NCBI GenBank assembly: GCA_027076245.1
Contig: JALTKC010000016.1
Coordinates: 1-8,328 of the forward strand
Length of the DNA stretch: 8,328 nucleotides
Direction of reading: 5' to 3'
Source of the DNA: Gammaproteobacteria bacterium
Lineage (GTDB): Bacteria; Pseudomonadota; Gammaproteobacteria; GRL18
In this document: piece by piece, positions 1-7,903 of the stretch
How positions within the stretch are numbered: position 1 is the first letter of the stretch
Layout of the letters: every line of letters begins with the position of its first letter
Made by a program: the position numbers and the translations under genes
Notes under the pieces: model-generated
What the model was told of the DNA's origin: nothing
Seen by the model: the letters and a program-made list of their open reading frames with translations, nothing else
Database searches by the model: none

Positions 1-2299
1 AATTACCCAGTTTCAGACGCTCCTGTTCCTCGGCTCTGGCCAGGACTTCTATTAAACGATTATCCTCTCTGAATCGGGTGACGGAATAACCGCTGAGTAT
101 CGAGTTGATAACCACTGCCAGTTCCTGAGAACTAATCCCCAGTACCCGTGCCTTATCCTGATCAATGCTCAATTTCACTACTTTGGACATTTCATCCCAG
201 TCAAAATTAACATTGGCCGCATAAGGGTTTTTGCGCATTTGTGCAGCTACCTTTCGGGCAATGTCCCTGAGTTTATTTCTGTCCTTGCCCCTGACCCGAA
301 ACTGTATGGGATAGCTGATGGGCGGGCCGTTTTCCAGACGTTTAATACGGCCCCGCACTTCAGGAAAATCGGTTTCAAATAATTTAATCAGTCTGGCCCT
401 GACCTGTTCTCTGGTTTTATTATCTCGCGTCATCACCACAAACTGAGCCAGATTATTATGTTTTAGTTCCTGGTTCAGGGGCAGATAAAAACGTGGAGAA
501 CCATTACCGATATAAGCAACATAGTTAACAACGCCTTTATCCTTTGCAAGAACCGACTCTAATTTTCGTGCCTGAGCTTCTGTAGCCTTAAAGGAACTGC
601 CCTGAGGCAGCCAGATATCCACCAGCAGTTCATTACGATTAGAACTGGGGAAAAACTGGTGTTCCACATAACGAAAGCCATAAATGGAAATTGAGAAAAT
701 AATCAGGGTAATCACAATAACGGTTTTTCGCCAGTTAACACACCAGGTCACCATAGCCCGGAAAATCTGATACACTGGCTTCTGATAAACATCTTTAATA
801 CCTGCCTTCTGTAGTTTAAACACTGGCAGCAGGCGGAAGCCCAGAAACGGTACAAATAACACAGCAACAAACCAGGACACCAGCAAAGACAAGCCCACTA
901 CAATAAAAAGCGAACCTGTGTATTCGCTGGCTGAAGATTTGGATAAAAATACTGGCAGAAAACCGACAATGGTGATTAGAGTTCCGGTCAGCATGGGAAA
1001 GGCGGTATGACTATAGGCATACACCGCTGCCTTAAAACGATCCATGCCCTGTTCAATTTTGGTAGCCATCATTTCCACTGAAATCATGGCATCATCCACC
1101 AGCAGGCCCAGTGCAATAATCAGGGCACCCAGTGAAATACGCTGTAAATCAATACCCCATAAATTCATTCCCAGAAAGGTAATAGCCAGCACCATGGGTA
1201 TGGAAAAGGCCACCACCAGACCGGTACGAAACCCCAGGCTGAGGAAACTGACCAGCATAACAATGACCAGCGCATCCACCAGCACGGACAGAAATTCATC
1301 CACTGAATGTTTAACCACCTTAGCCTGATCGGCCACCGTGTGAATATCAATGCCTACGGGAAGGTTGGACTGTATCTCAAAAATGGTCTGTTTAAGCCGC
1401 TCACCCAGCTCAAGAATATCACCGCCCTTTTGCATACTGACCGCCAGGCCAATAACCTCCTCGCCCATATAATGCATTTTATAGTCGGGCGGATCAACAT
1501 AGTCCCGGTACACCCTGGCAATGTCACCCAGACGAAACAGACGGCCATTAGAACGAATACCCACTTTACGGATCTCTTCTACAGAGGCCAGTCGGCTGAC
1601 CCGAATATAAATCTGGTCAGTATCGGTATTAATATCTCCGGCCGGGGTCAGGTAGTTCTGTCGGATCAGAGTATCAAAAATAATATCCGGCTGCAGACCC
1701 AGTTTGGCCAGTTTAATATTAGAGATTTCAATATAGATTTTTTCTTCCTGAACCCCCAGCAGATCCACTTTGGCCACATCGGGAATACTCAGTAATTTAA
1801 GGCGCACCTCATCCACATAATCTCTAAGCTGTGCATAGGAAAAGCCGTCACTGCTAAAGGCATAGATGGTACCGAAGGTATCTCCAAATTCATCATTGGG
1901 GAAAGGTCCCTGTACTCCAACGGGGAAGGTATGCCGTATGTCATTGAGTTTTTTGCGTACCTGATACCAGGCATTGGGTATTTCTTCAGCCGGGGTGTAA
2001 TCTTTTAGATCAATAAAAATCATGGACTCACCGGCTTTTGAATAGCTGGTCAGATAGTCCAGCCAGGGCGTTTCCTGTAACTTTTTTTCTATCCGGTCGG
2101 TGATCTGCTGTTCAACCTCCAGAGCAGTTGCACCAGGCCAGAGGGTTTTTATGGCCATTTTTTTAATGGCAAAGTCCGGATCTTCAGCCTGCCCCAGATC
2201 CTGGTAGGCCCAGATACCGCTGAGCACCAGTGCCAGCATCAGATAAACCGTTAGTGAAGCATATTCTAACGCCCATTTTGACAGATTAATGTTTTTCAT
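1..2299 (-). CDS. RND-family efflux permease (AcrB/HAE1-like), N-terminal 766 residues, cut by window edge
   Basis: Proton-driven inner-membrane pump subunit that takes substrates from the periplasm or membrane and exports them through a tripartite complex. I translated this strand by hand and found 766 open codons from ATG at 2299 to the edge with no stop; relatives are about 1000-1050 residues, so TM8-12 and the C-terminus lie outside. Seen: TM1 at about residues 13-32, then EDPDF at 39-43, a porter domain to about 330, and TM2-TM6 at about 336-485. The paired aspartates of the TM4 proton relay are D402 and D403 in GLLVDD (AcrB D407/D408 equivalents). TM7 is at about 524-543, followed by the start of the second porter half. 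The N-terminal wording (EDPDF, WPGATA, GEFGDTFG-like FGDTFG) resembles the MexK/TriC-type branch, which is an inference. It is second in an operon behind the adaptor gene; a palindromic insertion separates them. Substrate cannot be told. Confidence 0.95.
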   Translation of the reverse strand, partial: MKNINLSKWALEYASLTVYLMLALVLSGIWAYQDLGQAEDPDFAIKKMAIKTLWPGATALEVEQQITDRIEKKLQETPWLDYLTSYSKAGESMIFIDLKDYTPAEEIPNAWYQVRKKLNDIRHTFPVGVQGPFPNDEFGDTFGTIYAFSSDGFSYAQLRDYVDEVRLKLLSIPDVAKVDLLGVQEEKIYIEISNIKLAKLGLQPDIIFDTLIRQNYLTPAGDINTDTDQIYIRVSRLASVEEIRKVGIRSNGRLFRLGDIARVYRDYVDPPDYKMHYMGEEVIGLAVSMQKGGDILELGERLKQTIFEIQSNLPVGIDIHTVADQAKVVKHSVDEFLSVLVDALVIVMLVSFLSLGFRTGLVVAFSIPMVLAITFLGMNLWGIDLQRISLGALIIALGLLVDDAMISVEMMATKIEQGMDRFKAAVYAYSHTAFPMLTGTLITIVGFLPVFLSKSSASEYTGSLFIVVGLSLLVSWFVAVLFVPFLGFRLLPVFKLQKAGIKDVYQKPVYQIFRAMVTWCVNWRKTVIVITLIIFSISIYGFRYVEHQFFPSSNRNELLVDIWLPQGSSFKATEAQARKLESVLAKDKGVVNYVAYIGNGSPRFYLPLNQELKHNNLAQFVVMTRDNKTREQVRARLIKLFETDFPEVRGRIKRLENGPPISYPIQFRVRGKDRNKLRDIARKVAAQMRKNPYAANVNFDWDEMSKVVKLSIDQDKARVLGISSQELAVVINSILSGYSVTRFREDNRLIEVLARAEEQERLKLGN

Positions 2300-2308
2300 T
2301 AATTATTA

Positions 2309-2312
2309 TCCT
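2309..2312 (-). promoter_or_regulatory. Ribosome binding site of the RND permease gene, partly made of inserted DNA
   Basis: On the minus strand AGGA lies 9 nt before the permease ATG at 2299, supporting this start. The AGG comes from the end of the palindromic element and the final A from the flanking 5-bp repeat, so the site straddles the insertion junction. In the reconstructed pre-insertion sequence the same place reads TGGAT, a weaker match. Confidence 0.6.
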
Positions 2313-2485
2313 AAATAAATCAGTTGAACCTACTGCGAATGTCCATAGCACTGAATCTACAAGGTTTTCCAGAACATTTTGGCTTCACCCGTAGGGTGGC
2401 TACGAATAAATCCAAAATAACCTGTAAAACCTTGTATCTCCAGCACTCTGATCATTCTCGCTACGATTCAACTGATTTATTTAGG
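2310..2485. mobile_element. MITE-like palindromic insertion, 176 bp, with 19-bp terminal inverted repeats
   Basis: The ends 2310-2328 (CCTAAATAAATCAGTTGAA) and 2467-2485 are perfect inverted copies of 19 bp. The pairing continues inward imperfectly: 2359-2368 (ACAAGGTTTT) with 2426-2435, and 2376-2382 (ATTTTGG) with 2412-2418, around a centre near 2397 that contains a small CACCC/GGGTG stem (2386-2398). Both ends are bordered by the 5-bp direct repeat ATTAT (2305-2309 and 2486-2490), as expected for a target-site duplication. It has no coding capacity for a transposase, so movement would need help from a transposase elsewhere. In RNA from the pump operon the whole element could fold into one long hairpin. 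I cannot assign an IS family from this sequence. Confidence 0.75.
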
Positions 2486-3568
2486 ATTATCCATTAAGCG
2501 TACCTGATGACCTTCATGCAGTTTATTAACACCGGCCACCACTACAATCTGTCCGGATTTAAGACCAGAACGGATCAAGACTGCATCAAACAGATATTCC
2601 TGAATTTCAACTGGCTGCAATTGCACAGTAGAAGTCTGTACCGAGTAAACCCAGACCGCAGGCTTATCATCTTTCTGATAAATGGATGACAGAGGCAGGC
2701 GGGCTACTTTACCTGGCTCTTTCTGTACAATAATAACGGTGGTCGTCATACCCAGCTGTATCTGGGGATCTTTATCCAGTAAGCTAATTTTAACCGTATA
2801 GGTACGAGTTACTGGATCGGCACCCGGTGATATTTCCCGGATTTTTCCCCGGTAAAACTTATCCGGATTAGCCCACAGGCTGATTTTGACTTCGTCGGCA
2901 TTATGCACTTCATTAAGACGGTTTTCAGCCACCGCTATGACCACTTCCTTTTCATCAGGAAGAGCTACATTAACTACGGTCTGTCCAGACACAACAACCT
3001 GCCCTACTTCCATATTCAGAGACACAATAACCCCGCCCTTATCTGCGTACAGACGGGTATAACTGGACTGATTACGGGCGACTTCCAGATTAGCCTCTGC
3101 CTGAATATAGCGGGCTTCGGCTATCGCCAGGGCATTGGAAAAACGCAGATGTTCCGCTGCTGAAATCATTTTCTGTTTAAAGAGCGTATTATAACGCTCC
3201 AGATCCAGCTCAGCCTTGCGTTTTTCCGCCTTTGCCGCCTCCAGACCACCCTGGGCATTAAGCAGTTGCAAATTGGAATCCTGGGGATCAAGCCGTGCCA
3301 GCAGTGTACCCGGAGCCACCACCTGACCGACTTCAACAAACCGTTCCACAATTTTTCCACCAATACGAAAGCCCAGTGCCATATTGTAACGGGCCTTAAC
3401 TTCCCCGGCATAAGTCGATTCACGCCAGTTTTCCTTTATTTCAACTTTCTGGGTCAGCACGGGTCGAATAACCTTTTTCGGAGGGACTTCCTGGTTACAA
3501 CCGACTAACCACAGGGAAAACAGAACCGGCAGGAAAATAGTTTTGCAGAATTTTGTAGAGAGTTTCAT
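2477..3568 (-). CDS. RND efflux periplasmic adaptor lipoprotein (membrane fusion protein, AcrA/HlyD family)
   Basis: Links the inner-membrane RND pump to an outer-membrane channel. The 363-residue product starts with a lipoprotein signal peptide: basic residues, a hydrophobic stretch at 11-22 and lipobox LVGC, so C24 should be the lipidated N-terminus. The lipoyl-like barrel-sandwich halves are at about 66-98 and 170-203 around an alpha-helical hairpin (about 99-165, rich in Ala/Glu/Lys). The beta-barrel is at about 207-282 with the family signature GADPVTRTYTVK (249-260), and the membrane-proximal domain at about 285-358. Length is normal. The last residues DNPK and the TAA stop run into the palindromic element, so the natural C-terminus was probably slightly different. 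No Shine-Dalgarno sequence precedes the ATG. It is the first gene of the pump operon, divergent from the kinase-fusion gene. Assignment is firm; the drug or metabolite exported is unknown. Confidence 0.95.
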   Translation of the reverse strand: MKLSTKFCKTIFLPVLFSLWLVGCNQEVPPKKVIRPVLTQKVEIKENWRESTYAGEVKARYNMALGFRIGGKIVERFVEVGQVVAPGTLLARLDPQDSNLQLLNAQGGLEAAKAEKRKAELDLERYNTLFKQKMISAAEHLRFSNALAIAEARYIQAEANLEVARNQSSYTRLYADKGGVIVSLNMEVGQVVVSGQTVVNVALPDEKEVVIAVAENRLNEVHNADEVKISLWANPDKFYRGKIREISPGADPVTRTYTVKISLLDKDPQIQLGMTTTVIIVQKEPGKVARLPLSSIYQKDDKPAVWVYSVQTSTVQLQPVEIQEYLFDAVLIRSGLKSGQIVVVAGVNKLHEGHQVRLMDNPK

Positions 3569-3574
3569 AGATGG

Positions 3575-3603
3575 ATTCTGACAAAATTAAATATTGCCGT
3601 CAA
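3575..3603 (-). promoter_or_regulatory. Predicted sigma70-type promoter of the adaptor-permease operon
   Basis: Minus-strand TTGACG (3603-3598; five of six consensus bases) and CAGAAT (3580-3575; four of six) are separated by exactly 17 bp. Only 6 nt lie between the -10 box and the adaptor ATG at 3568, so transcription would start at or next to the initiation codon. Together with the missing Shine-Dalgarno sequence this fits a leaderless mRNA, but a further-upstream promoter is not excluded. Confidence 0.5.
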
Positions 3604-3636
3604 ATTCTGATACACTCTTACTTATCATCGCTATTT

Positions 3637-3660
3637 ATATGCAACTATTGATATGCAACT
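3637..3660. repeat. Two direct copies of ATATGCAACT with 14-bp period in the divergent intergenic region
   Basis: Copies occupy 3637-3646 and 3651-3660, separated by ATTG. They sit just upstream of the kinase-fusion start codon (3673) and upstream of the predicted pump promoter on the other strand. They could be a tandem regulator site or a small duplication. The rest of the 104-bp intergenic region is AT-rich; TGATACACT at 3608-3616 could be an extended -10 for the plus-strand gene, but I see no matching -35. Confidence 0.45.
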
Positions 3661-3672
3661 TTAGAACAATCT

Positions 3673-5268
3673 ATGAGTAATAAAACATTACCGGAATACA
3701 TTCTTTCTCTACTGCGTCCCGATGCCTATTCTCATTCAGTAAAAACAGTTGAACTGGTAGAAACCCATATTTCCTGGGTACTCCTGACCGGTGACTATGC
3801 CTATAAAATTAAAAAGCCGGTTAATCTGGGCTTTCTGGATTTCTCAAGCCTTGAAAAACGTCATTTTTACTGTCAGGAAGAACTCCGTCTTAATTCCCGT
3901 CTGGCGCCTGAACTTTACCTGGAGGTCGTAGCCATAACTGGCTCTAAGCAAGACGCAAAATTTGGCGGCAGCGGTGCTGTTATTGAGTATGCGGTTAAAA
4001 TGCGGCAGTTCCCCTCCAATTTGCAGATGGATAAACTGCTTAATACCGGACAGATTCAGCCCCGTCATATTACCCATCTGGCAGAAACTATTGCCGCTTT
4101 CCATCAACAGACTGATATTGCCAGTGCAGAGTCTGATTATGGCGACCCCCAAATTATTTATAAACCAGTACAGGACAATTTCACTCTGCTGAAGGAATTG
4201 CTCAGTGAGCATAAGCAACTCGACAGACTTGAAAAACTAAGACAATGGAGCCATGCTTCCTATGAGGATTTAAAACCTGTTTTCGCACAACGTAAAGAAG
4301 CGGGGTTTATTCGTGAATGTCATGGTGATCTGCATACTGCCAATATTGTAGTGATAGATAACAAACCAACAGCCTTTGACTGTATTGAATTTTCCCCCAG
4401 TCTGCGCTGGACAGACACGGCCAGTGATATAGCTTTTCTGATTATGGATCTGCAATACCGGGGTCAGCGTACTTTTGCCTGGCAATTTCTTAATCATTAC
4501 CTGGAAATATCCGGTGATTACCGGGCGTTACAGGTATTGAGGTTTTACCTGGTCTATCGTGCCATGGTGCGTGCCAAAGTGGCCGCTATTGGGGCCTCAC
4601 AGATGCCTGATCAATCCAGGCAGTATCATGATGCTATTCAGAGCTGTTATGATTACCTGAAACTGGCAGATACTTTTGCCCAACCCGATAAGCCCATACT
4701 GATTATTACCTGTGGAATGTCTGCCTCTGGCAAAAGTACCCTGACCACCCCTCTGGTTGCCGGATTATCTGCGATTCGGCTTCGTTCTGATGTTGAGCGA
4801 AAGCGACTGTTCAGGCAAAACAAAAACGATCATAACGATCAGAAACAAACTCACCCGTCCTTTAATACCGGTATTTATTCTCCTGAAACGTCCCGACAGA
4901 CTTATCAATACCTTTGCGATCAGGCAGAAATGATCCTGACGTCCGGTTACCCTGTGATTATTGATGCGGCATTTTTAAACTATGAGCAACGCCGGTTATT
5001 TTACCAACTGGCTCAGAAGAAAAGAGTGCCCTTTATAATTCTGCATTTTACTGCTCAACCTGACACTCTGCGCCAACGCATCAGCAAGCGGGTAAACGAT
5101 GTGTCTGATGCTGATTGTTCTGTACTGGAACAGCAGCTACTTAACTGGAAGCCGCTGCAGGATAATGAACAGCCTTATGTTATAGCAATAGACACTGAAT
5201 CCCCGTTTGATCCCGGGCAAATTATTTACCGGATTAAACAGTCTGAGTCTTCTTATGCCAACACCTGA
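3673..5268 (+). CDS. Two-domain kinase: APH/CHK-like phosphotransferase domain fused to a P-loop (AAA/zeta-like) kinase domain
   Basis: A 531-residue cytoplasmic protein of the widespread COG2187-plus-COG0645 type, often annotated as a bifunctional aminoglycoside phosphotransferase/ATP-binding protein; no physiological substrate is established to my knowledge. The N-terminal lobe has AYKIKKPV (43-50), the family's expected ATP-lysine region. The catalytic loop HGDLHTAN (217-224) supplies base D219 and metal ligand N224, and FDCIEF (235-240) supplies the DFG-like D236. The second domain starts near 340 with Walker A GMSASGKST (348-356) followed by an arginine-rich RSDVERKRL stretch and IDAAFLNYEQR, as in gluconate-kinase/zeta-toxin-like folds. 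A small hydrophilic insert (NKNDHNDQ) is encoded by two copies of AACGATCA at 4825-4841. No clear Shine-Dalgarno sequence precedes the ATG. Both active sites look intact. Its end overlaps hrpB by 14 nt in another frame. It should not be read as an antibiotic-resistance gene. Confidence 0.9.
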   Translation: MSNKTLPEYILSLLRPDAYSHSVKTVELVETHISWVLLTGDYAYKIKKPVNLGFLDFSSLEKRHFYCQEELRLNSRLAPELYLEVVAITGSKQDAKFGGSGAVIEYAVKMRQFPSNLQMDKLLNTGQIQPRHITHLAETIAAFHQQTDIASAESDYGDPQIIYKPVQDNFTLLKELLSEHKQLDRLEKLRQWSHASYEDLKPVFAQRKEAGFIRECHGDLHTANIVVIDNKPTAFDCIEFSPSLRWTDTASDIAFLIMDLQYRGQRTFAWQFLNHYLEISGDYRALQVLRFYLVYRAMVRAKVAAIGASQMPDQSRQYHDAIQSCYDYLKLADTFAQPDKPILIITCGMSASGKSTLTTPLVAGLSAIRLRSDVERKRLFRQNKNDHNDQKQTHPSFNTGIYSPETSRQTYQYLCDQAEMILTSGYPVIIDAAFLNYEQRRLFYQLAQKKRVPFIILHFTAQPDTLRQRISKRVNDVSDADCSVLEQQLLNWKPLQDNEQPYVIAIDTESPFDPGQIIYRIKQSESSYANT

Positions 5269-7903
5269 ATACCCTGTTCACAGGATACTGGACGATTTAA
5301 AAAGCCATCTGGAACAATATAATCGTCTGATCCTGCAGGCGCCTCCAGGTGCCGGAAAAACCACCATTATTCCTCTGGCACTACTGGATCAGCCCTGGCT
5401 GCAGGATCGGCAAATTATTATTCTGGAACCCAGACGACTGGCTGCCCGCAGTGCAGCCGCCCGCATGGCTGAACTGCTGGGTGAACAGATCGGTGAAACC
5501 GTGGGTTATCAAATTCGTCAGGATATTCAGGCCAGCAGCCAAACCCGTATACTGGTCGTTACTGAAGGCATACTCACCCGTAAACTGCAAAGTGATCCGG
5601 AACTGGCCGGTGTGGGTCTGGTGATTTTTGATGAGTTTCATGAACGCAGTCTGCATGCCGATCTGTCCCTGGCATTTTGTTTGCAGAGCCAGGAGATCCT
5701 GAACGATTCATTAAAAATACTGGTTATGTCTGCTACCCTGAATACTCAGTTATTATCGGATAAACTGAAAAATGGTATTTTTCAGACACCCACCTTAAGC
5801 AGTGAGGGACGCAGTTTTCCAGTTGATATTGTTTATCGTAAGGCTCATTTGCCGGATATTGATCACCGAAACCTGATCAACAGTCTTTACCAGCAAACCT
5901 TAAATGCCCTGTCTGAACACACCGGCAATATCCTGATTTTTTTACCGGGTACCGGCGAAATTAAACGTCTGGAACGAGCTTTAGCGGATCACCTGGAAGG
6001 AGAGGATACTATTATTCTTGCTCCTTTATATGGCGACCTGAACAAAAGCCAGCAGGATCAGGCCATTAGCCCGCCACCAAAAGGTAAAAGAAAAATTGTT
6101 CTGGCCACCAATATTGCTCAGACCAGTCTGACCATTGAAGGTATTAATGTAGTGATTGATTCAGGTTTACAGCGCCAGGCACAGTTTGATCCGGACTCCG
6201 GTATGAGCGGCCTGCATACGCTGAAAATTGCTCAGGATACCGCAGAACAACGCAGCGGTCGTGCCGGCCGACTGGGGCCGGGGATCGGTTATCGCCTGTG
6301 GACTGAAGCTCAGCATAAAAACCGGCCCCGCCATGAAACACCGGAAATTCTTCACTCCGATCTGGCACCACTGCTGCTGGAGCTGGCGCAATGGGGTGTT
6401 ACAGATATGAGTGAACTGGTCTGGCTGGACCTGCCTTCTAAAGGACACATTGCTCAGGCCAGAGATTTATTACGACATCTGCAGGCCATTGATAAAAACC
6501 ACCATATTACTCAACATGGAAAAAATATTCTAAGTCTGGGTCTGCACCCACGTCTGGCACACATGGTTCTCACCGCACAAGACTATTATTCAGATGTCTT
6601 TAATTCAACTGAAACCGCCTGTCTGCTGGCCGCCTTACTTAGTGAAAAAGACATTATTCCCTATAATGCCAGTGCCGAAACTAACCATGACATAGCCTTT
6701 CGTATTTCTTTGCTGCAGACACTCTCTGAACAATCAACAGTAAACGGCCCCTTTAATAAGGCCGTAGCAAAACAGGTCTTAAGAACAGCAAATGATATTC
6801 ACAGAAAACTAAATAAGTTCGTTAAGAAAAATACCGATAAAGAATTACTGGATAACATTACTCAAACAGAATTTACAGCGGTTCTGACCGCCTTTGCCTA
6901 TCCTGATCGTATTGCCCAGCGGCGCAATAATAATACCAGAAACAACGCCAGAGACCAGCGTTACTTACTGGCCAATGGTAATGGTGCCTGTTTTAATGAG
7001 CCTAATCCTCTGTCAAGTGAACCTTATCTGGCCGTTGCTTCTTTAAATGCCCGTTCTTATGGCCGACAGAAAGAAGCCCGTATTTTTCTGGCTGCAGCCA
7101 TTGATAAAGCCCACATTGAATATTTTTTTGCAGAACAGATCAACAAACAGAATAGTCTGTCCTGGAACGGTGAGCAGCAAAAAGTAGAAGCTCTGACTGC
7201 TTATTATCTGGATAAGATATTGCTGGAAAAAGAGGCTGCTGAGCACATCAAAGCGGAACAGGCTTTTCCCATTTTATTTGAAGCAGTTAAAACTATAGGA
7301 CTAAAGTGCCTGTCCTGGTCACCAGCAGCGTTGAGTTTAAAGCAGCGGGTCGAATTTATTAACATCCTGAAACAATCAGACACAGTATGTCAGTCTGTTT
7401 TAAAACACATTGAACTGCCGGATTTATCGGATGAATATTTAATTAACCATCTTCAGGACTGGCTACAGCCGCACTTAAGAAATGAAACCAATCTTAAACA
7501 ATTGCAAAAACTGGATCTATATAATATCATCTATAGTCTGATCGGTTGGGAGCAACTGCAGTTACTGGAACAACTGGCTCCGGAAAAAATTCAGGTACCC
7601 AGCGGTTCTCATATACGCATTGATTACAGCGATCCGCAGGCCCCCATACTGCCCGTCCGCCTGCAGGAATTATTCGGTCTGCAGAAGACACCGACTATTT
7701 TAAAAGACTGCTTCCCGCTCTTACTGCATCTGCTGTCCCCGGCTTCACGCCCCATACAGGTTACCCGGGATCTAAGTAGTTTCTGGAAAAATACCTATAA
7801 CGAGGTTAAAAAAGAATTTCGCGGCAAGTATAAAAAACATTACTGGCCAGATGATCCGCTTCAGGCCCAGGCCACCAGCCGGGCCAAGCCACGAAAAAGA
7901 TAA
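5255..7903 (+). CDS. hrpB: ATP-dependent helicase HrpB (DExH box)
   Basis: Superfamily 2 DExH helicase, cytoplasmic; the cellular role of HrpB is not well defined. I chose ATG 5255 rather than the in-frame ATG at 5207: residue 1 then lies about 29 residues before Walker A as in relatives, and the overlap with the previous gene drops to 14 nt. GAG at 5245-5247 is a weak ribosome site, so coupling to the upstream stop (5266-5268) is likely. The product is 882 residues, slightly longer than the usual 810-850. Motifs: Walker A APPGAGKTT (29-37), DEFH (126-129), SAT (159-161), and motif VI QRSGRAGR (332-339) with its arginine fingers. A winged-helix/ratchet region follows, and the C-terminal HrpB domain ends with the characteristic EVKKEFRGKYKKHYWPDDP and a basic tail. 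All helicase motifs are intact. It runs convergently into the toxin-antitoxin genes, with 18 nt between stop codons. Confidence 0.96.
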   Translation: MPTPEYPVHRILDDLKSHLEQYNRLILQAPPGAGKTTIIPLALLDQPWLQDRQIIILEPRRLAARSAAARMAELLGEQIGETVGYQIRQDIQASSQTRILVVTEGILTRKLQSDPELAGVGLVIFDEFHERSLHADLSLAFCLQSQEILNDSLKILVMSATLNTQLLSDKLKNGIFQTPTLSSEGRSFPVDIVYRKAHLPDIDHRNLINSLYQQTLNALSEHTGNILIFLPGTGEIKRLERALADHLEGEDTIILAPLYGDLNKSQQDQAISPPPKGKRKIVLATNIAQTSLTIEGINVVIDSGLQRQAQFDPDSGMSGLHTLKIAQDTAEQRSGRAGRLGPGIGYRLWTEAQHKNRPRHETPEILHSDLAPLLLELAQWGVTDMSELVWLDLPSKGHIAQARDLLRHLQAIDKNHHITQHGKNILSLGLHPRLAHMVLTAQDYYSDVFNSTETACLLAALLSEKDIIPYNASAETNHDIAFRISLLQTLSEQSTVNGPFNKAVAKQVLRTANDIHRKLNKFVKKNTDKELLDNITQTEFTAVLTAFAYPDRIAQRRNNNTRNNARDQRYLLANGNGACFNEPNPLSSEPYLAVASLNARSYGRQKEARIFLAAAIDKAHIEYFFAEQINKQNSLSWNGEQQKVEALTAYYLDKILLEKEAAEHIKAEQAFPILFEAVKTIGLKCLSWSPAALSLKQRVEFINILKQSDTVCQSVLKHIELPDLSDEYLINHLQDWLQPHLRNETNLKQLQKLDLYNIIYSLIGWEQLQLLEQLAPEKIQVPSGSHIRIDYSDPQAPILPVRLQELFGLQKTPTILKDCFPLLLHLLSPASRPIQVTRDLSSFWKNTYNEVKKEFRGKYKKHYWPDDPLQAQATSRAKPRKR

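Noticed and set aside
126..128. Window-edge permease as a pseudogene because no complete frame exists
   Set aside because: I checked all triplets of the frame from 2299 to the edge and found no stop or shift; it is simply truncated by the window.
1044..1795. Plus-strand open frames of 94 and 162 codons within 1044-1795
   Set aside because: They are antisense to the continuous RND permease frame, whose TM4 proton-relay motif and family wording are unmistakable; the antisense products resemble nothing I know.
2297..2497. CATTAA at 2297-2302 and 2492-2497 as a 6-bp target-site duplication of the palindromic element
   Set aside because: Removing the element with this repeat would place the permease ATG in frame with the adaptor with no stop between, giving an implausible fusion, and would leave unmatched bases at the ends of the inverted repeats. 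The 5-bp ATTAT duplication gives clean ends and a natural TAATG junction.
3594..3616. Plus-strand promoter TTGCCG / TACACT for the kinase-fusion gene
   Set aside because: The spacing is only 11 bp, too short for sigma70; only a stand-alone extended -10 could be considered.
5207..5254. Start of HrpB at the ATG at 5207
   Set aside because: It would add 16 residues unlike the family and lengthen the overlap with the kinase gene to 62 nt; ATG 5255 fits both the family N-terminus and the gene junction.
3673..5268. Aminoglycoside resistance gene
   Set aside because: The APH-like motifs belong to the conserved chromosomal two-domain family fused to a P-loop kinase, not to resistance phosphotransferases; no resistance context is present.
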